From: an uncultured Tateyamaria sp.
GTDB taxonomy: Bacteria; Pseudomonadota; Alphaproteobacteria; Rhodobacterales; Rhodobacteraceae
NCBI RefSeq assembly: GCF_947488715.1
Contig: NZ_CANLAG010000003.1
Location: forward strand, 248,001 to 312,000
Length of the DNA stretch: 64,000 nt
Direction of reading: 5' to 3'
A model generated the notes under the pieces. It ran no database searches. It was not told where the DNA came from and saw nothing but the letters and a program-made list of their open reading frames with translations. The position numbers were made by a program, and so were the translations under genes. Positions 33,056 to 40,567 of this stretch are shown here, piece by piece. The number at the start of each line of letters is the position of its first letter. The first letter of the stretch is position 1.

Positions 33056-34528
33056 ATGTCAAAGTCTGTTGTTGTTGTCGGATCGGGGAATGCGGCCCTG
33101 TGCGCGGGGATCGCCGCGCTGGAAGCGGGGGCGCGTGTGCTCATGCTGGAAAAGGGCGATGAGGCACTTGCCGGTGGCAACACCAAGTATACGGCGGGTG
33201 CGATGCGCTTTGCCTATGACGGCAATGCCGACTTGATACCGTTGCTGCGGGATCCCGAGGATGACCGGCTGCCTGTGACCGAGTTCGGCAGCTACACTGC
33301 CGACGCCTTTGCGCATGATCTGTTGGGGTTCAACGATGGCCGCCCGTTGTCGCCCGAGCAAGAGGTTCTGATCGCGCGTTCGGGTGATACGATGACGTGG
33401 CTGGCGGGTCATGGTGTCAAATTCGATCCGATCTACAGCCGTCAGAGTTTCGAGAAAGACGGCCGTCACGTGTTTTGGGGCGGGCTGACGCTCGCGGCGG
33501 CGAACGAGGGCGTGGGCCTGTTTGATATGGAAATGGCGGCGTTTCAGCGGCTTGGCGGCAAAATCAGGTACGAGGCGGCCGTCACCGATCTGATCCACGA
33601 GAACGGCCGCGTCGCGGGGGTCATGGTCGGATCCGAAGAGATACGCGCTGATGCGGTCATCCTGGCCTGCGGCGGTTTCGAAGCAAACGCCGAGATGCGG
33701 GCCAGCTACATTGGCGCGGATTGGACCAAGGCCAAAGTGCGCGGCACACCGCTCAACACTGGTGACGGATTGACCATGGCGCTGGCGGCGGGCGCGCAGG
33801 AATACGGGTTCTTTGGTGGCTGTCATGCGACGCCGATGGACCTGCACATGGCCGACTATGGGAACCTCGAAATCCCCCATGGTGCGCGCAAGAACTATCG
33901 CAAGATTTGCTACTTTCTCGGCGTGATGCTGAACGCACGGGGCGAGCGGTTTGTGGATGAGGGGATCAATTTCCGCAACTACACTTATGCGCAGTTCGGG
34001 CGTGCGGTGTTGGAACAGCCGGGTCATTTCGCCTGGCAGATCTTTGACGCCAAGGTGTTTGACCTACTCTATGAGGAATACACGTTCGAGGACGCGCATT
34101 TCGTCAGCGCGGATACGTTGGCCGATTTGATCCCGCTGCTGGACGGTGTGGACCCTGCGGCGGCGGCTGCGACGCTAGAGGCGTATAATGACGCCGTGGA
34201 CGAGAGCACGCCGTTTGACCCAACTGCGTTGGACGGAAAAGGGACAACAGGGCTGGCATTGGCCAAATCGAACTGGGCGCAGCGTCTGAATGAGGGGCCG
34301 TTTCGCGCCTATCCGGTGACGGGTGGCATCACCTTTTCCTATGGCGGTCTCAAGGTCGATCAGACCGGTGCGGTGCTGGACACGTCCGAGGCTGCGATCC
34401 CCGGTCTTTATGCCTGTGGTGAGATGGTGGGCGGCGTGTTTTACAACGGTTATCCAGGTGGTTCGGGCCTCACCTCGGGCGCTGTTTTTGGTCGTCAGGC
34501 GGGTGCCGGTGCGGCGCAGGGCGGCTGA
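33056..34528 (+). CDS. FAD-dependent dehydrogenase, tricarballylate dehydrogenase (TcuA)-like
   Basis: A 490-residue flavoprotein of the fumarate reductase/succinate dehydrogenase flavin-subunit superfamily. The N-terminal motif VVVVGSGNAALCAGIAALEA binds FAD, followed by GGNTKYTAGAMRFAYDG. The C-terminus has PVTGGITFSYGGLKVDQTGA and YNGYPGGSGLTSGAVFGRQA. The N-terminal GxGNAALCAG form is typical of TcuA-type enzymes, which oxidise tricarballylate to aconitate. No TcuB partner or citrate-type carrier is nearby, and the transporter here is AbrB-type, so the true substrate may differ. Confidence 0.82.
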   Translation: MSKSVVVVGSGNAALCAGIAALEAGARVLMLEKGDEALAGGNTKYTAGAMRFAYDGNADLIPLLRDPEDDRLPVTEFGSYTADAFAHDLLGFNDGRPLSPEQEVLIARSGDTMTWLAGHGVKFDPIYSRQSFEKDGRHVFWGGLTLAAANEGVGLFDMEMAAFQRLGGKIRYEAAVTDLIHENGRVAGVMVGSEEIRADAVILACGGFEANAEMRASYIGADWTKAKVRGTPLNTGDGLTMALAAGAQEYGFFGGCHATPMDLHMADYGNLEIPHGARKNYRKICYFLGVMLNARGERFVDEGINFRNYTYAQFGRAVLEQPGHFAWQIFDAKVFDLLYEEYTFEDAHFVSADTLADLIPLLDGVDPAAAAATLEAYNDAVDESTPFDPTALDGKGTTGLALAKSNWAQRLNEGPFRAYPVTGGITFSYGGLKVDQTGAVLDTSEAAIPGLYACGEMVGGVFYNGYPGGSGLTSGAVFGRQAGAGAAQGG

Positions 34529-34532
34529 CCAG

Positions 34533-37500
34533 TCAGTAGTCTTTCTCGATGAAAATGCCGATGCCGGTGTTGCTGTCCGAGGCGACCGTGCCGCGTACAG
34601 TGACATTTGGCGTCAGGTCGATGTTCAACGATACTTCGGGCCCGTCGGCACCGCCCACCGTGACGTCGGTGTAGACGTTGTCCGAGATGTATTTGCCAGC
34701 GCGCAGGGCCGCGTTGCCTTCGTCATCAGTGGTGACGTCCAGATCATCGAGGTCAAAGGACCCGCGCAATTGTGAGACGACCCCCTCGCCACCGCGCCCG
34801 GCAAGCGACGCGACCGCCGAGGCCAGTTGCAGCGCCTGAAAGGCCGACAGTTGCGAGATGTCGCGGCCAAAGAAGATTTGCGCAAGCACCTGATCCTGCG
34901 GGGCTTCGGGCGTGGCCTCGAACGTTACTTCGGGATCGTCGGCAGGCCCTTCAAGGACAATACGCGCTGTCCCGGTCGAGGTGGTCGTGGCGACGACAAA
35001 GCGCAAGTAGGGGTCAAAGCGGCCCTGCAATTGCACGCGCCCTTCGTCCAGTTCAAACCGTTTGGCGAGGATGTCCAGCCGTCCGCGGATCAGATCGAAT
35101 TGCCCGGTGGAGAACGTGTCCGAGCTGGTTCCGGTGAGGCGCAGCGCGCCGCCCAGTTCCGCATCCAGACCACGCCCGCGTACAAAGATGCGGGAGGGTG
35201 CGTTGATAGTGATGTCGAGCGGGTAGGCGGGGCCGCTGCTGCTGCTTTCCGCCGTTTCCTGCGTGAGGCCCGCGCGGTCTCGGGTGCGCATGACGGGCCG
35301 GGTTGCGCCGATGTGGGTGATCTCTGGGATGGCGCCGAATGTGGAAATGCCACTGGCTGGGATGTGGACGTTGGTTTCGCCCACATTGAGCGTGCCGCTG
35401 ATCCGTGCGCCACCTGTCAGAGGGCCGCGCAGGTTGATGTTTCCGTCGACGGTGCTGGTGTATAGCGCGGGGTCCACAAGCGCCACGTTGTCCAGCGCCA
35501 CATCGATCTGGGCGGGGAACAGACCGCTCAGGGTCACGGGGCCGTCGATGCGGATCACACCGCCATCTGTGACGCCTGCATCGACGTCCAGTGACGCCTG
35601 GCCGCTGCGCAGATCAATGGCGGCGGTGATGTCGTTGAACGACAGGGGCAGGTTGGGGGCGGCCATGCGTGTCCCTTGGGTTGTGACGCGACCGCTAACT
35701 GACCCCAAAGCGGGCGGGCCGTCGATGGTCAGGTCAAAATTTGCCACGCCCGCCACATTGCGCGGTTCGAGAAACGGGTTGGCGAGGCCGAGTTGTGCCT
35801 GACCAGTGGCATCCAGCGCCAGTTGTCCATCGCTGCCCACCAGCCCCTGAACACGGGCCGTGGTCCCCGCTGGGCCGCTGAGGTTGGCGGTGATGTCAAA
35901 GCCGCGCGCGACTTGTGTCGCTGTGCCAGTGACGGCCGCCGCGCCGTTCAGTTGTGGCACCAACGCGCCGATATTTGGCAGTGCCACATTGTAGCGCGCG
36001 TCGATCCTGTCGTTCACGTATGCCCCGGTGACGGTGGCCGTGCTGGCATAGGGGCCGCGCGCGTCTGCGGTCAGCGCCCAGCCTGCGGTCAATTGCTGGA
36101 CCGTGCCGCTCAGATCGAGCGGGCCGGACACCCCAGGCGCCAATGGCGCGATGTTGGGCACGCTGAGGCGGTAGCGCGCATTGGTGTCGGTGGGGGAATA
36201 GGTGCCGGTGACCGATGCGGTGCTCGCGTAGGGGCCAGTGGCCGTCGTGTCGATGGCCCAGCCCGCATCTGTCTGGCGCAGGGTGCCTTTGGCCGCCAGC
36301 GGACCGGTGATGCCGGGCGCAACCGCGCCTGCGTCTGGCATAGCGACATCAAATTGCGCGTTCAGGCGCGCGTTGAGATAGTCACCCTGTACCGTGCCGG
36401 CACTGTTGAACGGGCCGGTCAGTTTGGTGTCGAACGTCCACCCGTCAGTCACCTGAGAAACCCGGCCATCCAAGCCAACGGGGCCGTCCACACCCGGCAC
36501 GAATGGGGAAATGTCTGGCACCTCCACGAGGTAGCGGGCAGACAGCTTATCATCGAAGGTCCCGGCCACATTTGCCGTACTGTCATTGGGGCCATCTATG
36601 GCGGTTTCGAATGCCCAGACCCCGTTTTCCTGCGTGGCGGATGCCGTGATCTGTGCGCCGCCCGTCAGTTGTGGCACAAGAGGGGCGAGGTCGGGCAGGT
36701 CTGCTGTCAGGTCGATGCCAATCCGATCCGGTGCGACGCGCGCATCCAATTGAGCGGTGGCGTCAAGCGGGCCTGCCAGACGTGTGGCCACGTCCCAGGT
36801 TTCGTCCGTTTGTTGCGCGGTGCCATCAAGGGTCAACGGGCCGGATACCGCATCGCTCAACTGGCCTGCATCCTCGAGGCGGATGGCGTATTTGGCGGTG
36901 GATGCGCCAGATTGCAACTGGGCGGTGGCGTCTACGGACACAGCCGGGTTCGCCAGTGTCAGCTTGTCGAGGAACGTTCCGTCGCCATCCCGGCGCGCGG
37001 CCAGATCAAGGGCGGTCCGACCTTGCAAAAGCGTGTCCGCCTGCGCGATCCCGACGGACAGGGCGTCGGTATGCCCGGTGACAGCCACGTCAAAGAAGCC
37101 GCCAAGGGCTGCGGAGCCACGCGCGCTCAACACGCCGCTGCCGTTCAGGTCCAGCCCCGCCAGCGCAGCAAAGGCGTTGAGGTCGGATGCGGTCAGCTCA
37201 ACGTCGAACGCGGTCGACAGGCTTTCTGACAGGCTATCGATGCGGGCGTCACCAGCGATCTGCCAATCCGCGCCACGCAGCGCCATGTCCCTCAGCGTGA
37301 GCGGTGTGTCCGCCGTATAAAAGACGCCGAGCGTGCCGCGCACCGTGGCGCCGATTGCCTGCTGCAAGGCGGGGTCGGCAAAGGCGAGGGCCTGCGTGTT
37401 CAGGTCGATGGTTGTGTCAAGCGTGCGCACGGCCCCGGCGGCACCTTGGATCGTGCCGTCCAGTGCCAGCGACATGGCCGCGGCCTTTACCATGGGGTGA

Positions 37501-38660
37501 TCAACGTCGGAGAGGTCAATCTGTGCCTTGAGTGCGTCGCCCGTGCTGGCGTCAAAATCCACAACCAGACTGGCCCGGTCAATCTGAACCGGGGTGTCAC
37601 CGGTCGGCAAGACCACCGGCGCGCCGGTCGGGTCCGCGATTTGCCCGTCGATGTCGAGCAGGGCAGGCCAGCCGTCTGCGCCCAGAACGGCACGCCCACT
37701 CAGTTTCATCGCACGGGTGTCGACGGTGAACGTGTCCAGGGAAATCTCGCCGCCCGAGGTCTGGTTGCCTGTCGCTTTGAGCGACACATCGGGCCCAAAG
37801 AAAGCCGCGTATTCCGGCACAAACAGCGCCGATACATCGCCGTTCAGGTCCGCGTCAAAGGACATTGGGCCGTCTTCTGCGCTTTGCAGGCCCAACGTCC
37901 CGGACAGGCGCTGGACGCCATCAGTGCGCAGGTCGAGTTCGGCGGCAAAGTCGCTGAGCAGGCCTGCGCCATTGACGCGCAGCGCGACGCTGGGCCGTTC
38001 CGGGATGCTCAGAAGGCCGGAAATCAGGCCGTTCTGGTCCTCGGTCAGGTCGAGGTCCAGCGCCAGATCGCGGGTGTCATTGGCGTAGCGCGCCATTACG
38101 TTGAACTGGGCCGTGGGGCCATCCAGCCGTTGCGCGCGCAGATTGGCGTCACCCGCACCGCCCACCAGTGACGCAGACCCGGTGAGCGCAAAGGCGGCGG
38201 CCTCGCCCAGAACCGGAGCACCAAGAGACACGGTGTCGATGGTCATTTGCCCAATCTCCAACGAGGCGGGCAAATCCGGCAGGGCAAAGGGCGTCGCTTC
38301 GGGGGACGGCACGGCATTGGGGGCAGGCAGCGGCAAGCGGGGCAAGTCGATCCGTGCCGCGCGCAGTTCTGCAATTTCGATGGCGCCGCGGAAAAGGGCA
38401 CTGCGGTTCCAGCCGATTTCGACCCCGTCCAGCGTCAACCATACGCCATCGGTGTCGGCCACGGTGATCTGGTCGATGGTGGCTCTGCTGGAGAGCGCAC
38501 CCGCAAAACCGTTGATGCGGACCGTGCGCCCATCACCGCCAAGCGAGCGTTCCAGCAGACCGATCAGGAAACCGCGGTCTTCGCTGTTGTCCTGCGCTGC
38601 GGCTGTGACCGGCACAAGCAGGACCCACGCGCAAAGGAAAAGGACAAGCCGCATCATCAA
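34533..38660 (-). CDS. tamB: Translocation and assembly module inner-membrane protein TamB
   Basis: A 1375-residue AsmA-like/TamB protein with an N-terminal signal anchor (MMMRLVLFLCAWVLLVPVTA), a very long beta-strand-rich periplasmic part and the conserved C-terminal DUF490 domain (about residues 1030-1375: GRLDILAKRFELDEGRVQLQ, ILEG-type segments, IFFGRDISQLSAFQALQLAS). It ends in a strand with terminal aromatic residue. It forms a bridge across the periplasm with TamA and is linked to outer-membrane protein insertion or lipid transport. Residues about 630-928 are five tandem 60-residue units. The start overlaps the tamA stop. Confidence 0.92.
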   Translation of the reverse strand: MMMRLVLFLCAWVLLVPVTAAAQDNSEDRGFLIGLLERSLGGDGRTVRINGFAGALSSRATIDQITVADTDGVWLTLDGVEIGWNRSALFRGAIEIAELRAARIDLPRLPLPAPNAVPSPEATPFALPDLPASLEIGQMTIDTVSLGAPVLGEAAAFALTGSASLVGGAGDANLRAQRLDGPTAQFNVMARYANDTRDLALDLDLTEDQNGLISGLLSIPERPSVALRVNGAGLLSDFAAELDLRTDGVQRLSGTLGLQSAEDGPMSFDADLNGDVSALFVPEYAAFFGPDVSLKATGNQTSGGEISLDTFTVDTRAMKLSGRAVLGADGWPALLDIDGQIADPTGAPVVLPTGDTPVQIDRASLVVDFDASTGDALKAQIDLSDVDHPMVKAAAMSLALDGTIQGAAGAVRTLDTTIDLNTQALAFADPALQQAIGATVRGTLGVFYTADTPLTLRDMALRGADWQIAGDARIDSLSESLSTAFDVELTASDLNAFAALAGLDLNGSGVLSARGSAALGGFFDVAVTGHTDALSVGIAQADTLLQGRTALDLAARRDGDGTFLDKLTLANPAVSVDATAQLQSGASTAKYAIRLEDAGQLSDAVSGPLTLDGTAQQTDETWDVATRLAGPLDATAQLDARVAPDRIGIDLTADLPDLAPLVPQLTGGAQITASATQENGVWAFETAIDGPNDSTANVAGTFDDKLSARYLVEVPDISPFVPGVDGPVGLDGRVSQVTDGWTFDTKLTGPFNSAGTVQGDYLNARLNAQFDVAMPDAGAVAPGITGPLAAKGTLRQTDAGWAIDTTATGPYASTASVTGTYSPTDTNARYRLSVPNIAPLAPGVSGPLDLSGTVQQLTAGWALTADARGPYASTATVTGAYVNDRIDARYNVALPNIGALVPQLNGAAAVTGTATQVARGFDITANLSGPAGTTARVQGLVGSDGQLALDATGQAQLGLANPFLEPRNVAGVANFDLTIDGPPALGSVSGRVTTQGTRMAAPNLPLSFNDITAAIDLRSGQASLDVDAGVTDGGVIRIDGPVTLSGLFPAQIDVALDNVALVDPALYTSTVDGNINLRGPLTGGARISGTLNVGETNVHIPASGISTFGAIPEITHIGATRPVMRTRDRAGLTQETAESSSSGPAYPLDITINAPSRIFVRGRGLDAELGGALRLTGTSSDTFSTGQFDLIRGRLDILAKRFELDEGRVQLQGRFDPYLRFVVATTTSTGTARIVLEGPADDPEVTFEATPEAPQDQVLAQIFFGRDISQLSAFQALQLASAVASLAGRGGEGVVSQLRGSFDLDDLDVTTDDEGNAALRAGKYISDNVYTDVTVGGADGPEVSLNIDLTPNVTVRGTVASDSNTGIGIFIEKDY
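35877..36773 (-). repeat. tamB: Five tandem 180-base units inside tamB
   Basis: Units begin at a Gly-Pro dipeptide at 36773, 36593, 36416, 36236 and 36056 (leftward), with a sixth Gly-Pro at 35876. Four units are exactly 60 codons and one is 59. The protein pattern is GP-x2-(S/A)T-A-x-V-x-G, a PDI/PNI segment, GPL/GAA, and an aromatic GW/GF. Identity is at protein level, not a recent DNA duplication. Confidence 0.8.
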
Positions 38661-40450
38661 AACGCCTGCCCAATGCCGATGTAGATTTCCAGACCCGAGC
38701 TGTCGCCCGGACCCGAGCCGGGCAGGGCCATGTCAAAACGGATGGGGCCGATGCCCGTGTCATAGCGGATACCTGCGCCGTAGCCAGTGTGCCATTCGCC
38801 GGAGCCGTCGATAAAGCTCTCTGCGCCGACATAGCCCGCATCGTAAAACGCAACGACGGACAGCGCCTCGCGGCTGGTTCGCACGCGTACTTCGCCAGAC
38901 AGGCCCAGAAACGATCGCCCGCCGATGGTCACGCCGGGGCTGAGTTCGACGCCAAGGGACTGGTAGTCCTGTCCGCGCACTGTCCCGCTGCCGCCGGAAA
39001 AGAACAGGTAGTCTGCGGGTGCGACCGTCAGGTCCGGGCCCGCGACCGAGCCCAACAGCCCGCGAAAGGCGAGCGTGACGCGGTTGCTGACCTTGCGGTA
39101 GGTGCGCAGGTCCAGCGTGGTGACGACCCCGTTTTCTGTCCCTTCGATGTCAAAGAAAGGCGTGACGGCGGCCTGGGCATAGTAGCCTGATGTTGCGTTC
39201 AGAGGGTTGTCGCGGCGGTCAAATGTGAAGGTGAAGGGGAAGGTCAGGATCGTATAGTCGCGTTCCCCCAGATCGTCGCGTGTCTTGGACCGGCGCAAAC
39301 CGACGCCGTAGCTGTATTCGCGATCATCGGAGGCAAAATAGACAGCGCCAAATTCCAGCACACCGGTGCGCGCAAACAGGTTGGGGTCATCGCGTTGCTC
39401 GACTTCGGCGCGCACAAAGGCTTCGAGGTCTGTCCGCCAGGTTGCGGGGCGGGACAGCTTGGCGCCCAGGCGGAAATCAACGCCGTCCGTGTCGCCACCG
39501 ACGCCCTTGACTTCGCCCTCGATCCGCAACCGTTCCGCGCCGCCAAAGATGTTACGGTGTAGCCAAAGCGCGCTGGCGCTGAACCCGTCAAGCGTGCCGT
39601 ATTCCGCGCCAAAGCTGTAGCGGCGCGGCAGTTGGTCGGAAATCGTTGCCGTGACGTCCAGCGTGCCATCCGGGTTTGCGGTTTCGGCCTCGGTCAACGC
39701 GGCTGACGCAAATGTGCCAGTCCGGCGCAGCCGTGTTTCGACCTTGTCCAACTCGTCGGGATCAAAGGTCGCCCCAGAGGGCCATCCCGCGATCTCGCGG
39801 ATGCGTTTTTCGCGCACAGCACTCTGGCCGGAGATAGACAGTCTGCCCAGCCGCAGTTTCGGGCCGGGATCAAGTTGTACTGCGGCGTTGAGGGTCGCGT
39901 CCGGGTGCCGCGCGGTGATCTGTTGACCGGATACCGATGCTTTGGCGTGGCCCGCCTGCCGCCAGCCGTCGATCTGCGCCTTGGTGGCGCTGCGCAGGAC
40001 AGACACGCGCGCCACCTCGCCGGGGGCATAGCCGTCCGTGGTCTCAGCCGTGGGTGCGGCGGGGTTGATGGACAGGTTGCCGAAGGTGAATACGCGGCCC
40101 GGATCGACCGTCACCACCACAGTTGAAATGGCAGAAGGTGCTGCGATGGGTGCGATGGATGCCGCCTCGCGTCCGTCGAGGGTGATGCTGACCGCCGGGC
40201 CGAAATACCCACGGTCATAGAGCAGCGCGACAATGCGCCCGTAGTCGGCTTGGGCGGCGCTGAGGATGTCGATGGGCCGGGGTGCTTCGCCGTCTTCGGC
40301 ATCGGCCAGTGTTGCGGACAGGGATGCGGTGCGGATGTCATCACGCAGGTCATCCGGCGCCGTCACGGTCACCGTCAGCGCCATGGCGCTGCCTGCGCTG
40401 ATGAGCGCGACGAATACCGCTGCCAGAACGCGGCAGATATGTGAGACCAT
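38657..40450 (-). CDS. tamA: Translocation and assembly module outer-membrane protein TamA (BamA/Omp85 family)
   Basis: A 597-residue Omp85 protein. A signal peptide (ICRVLAAVFVALISAGSAMA) is followed by POTRA domains (to about residue 260) and a C-terminal 16-stranded barrel. The barrel contains the conserved VRGxx-type lid-lock motif as SGGSGTVRGQDYQSLG and a Phe-terminated last strand (EIYIGIGQAF). I chose the ATG at 40450 because GGAG lies eight bases before it and the signal peptide starts there. A small hairpin (40464-40480) lies in the leader. It works with TamB, whose gene overlaps its stop. Confidence 0.92.
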   Translation of the reverse strand: MVSHICRVLAAVFVALISAGSAMALTVTVTAPDDLRDDIRTASLSATLADAEDGEAPRPIDILSAAQADYGRIVALLYDRGYFGPAVSITLDGREAASIAPIAAPSAISTVVVTVDPGRVFTFGNLSINPAAPTAETTDGYAPGEVARVSVLRSATKAQIDGWRQAGHAKASVSGQQITARHPDATLNAAVQLDPGPKLRLGRLSISGQSAVREKRIREIAGWPSGATFDPDELDKVETRLRRTGTFASAALTEAETANPDGTLDVTATISDQLPRRYSFGAEYGTLDGFSASALWLHRNIFGGAERLRIEGEVKGVGGDTDGVDFRLGAKLSRPATWRTDLEAFVRAEVEQRDDPNLFARTGVLEFGAVYFASDDREYSYGVGLRRSKTRDDLGERDYTILTFPFTFTFDRRDNPLNATSGYYAQAAVTPFFDIEGTENGVVTTLDLRTYRKVSNRVTLAFRGLLGSVAGPDLTVAPADYLFFSGGSGTVRGQDYQSLGVELSPGVTIGGRSFLGLSGEVRVRTSREALSVVAFYDAGYVGAESFIDGSGEWHTGYGAGIRYDTGIGPIRFDMALPGSGPGDSSGLEIYIGIGQAF

Positions 40451-40567
40451 GGGCAGCACTCCACCCTGCGCAGTGCAGGGCCTTGATACGGAATGCCAAA
40501 ACTCGGCCAAAGGTTCCAGTGTTTAAGTCTGTTTTGGGGATAAGTCGCGGCCAAGCGCCTGACATAG

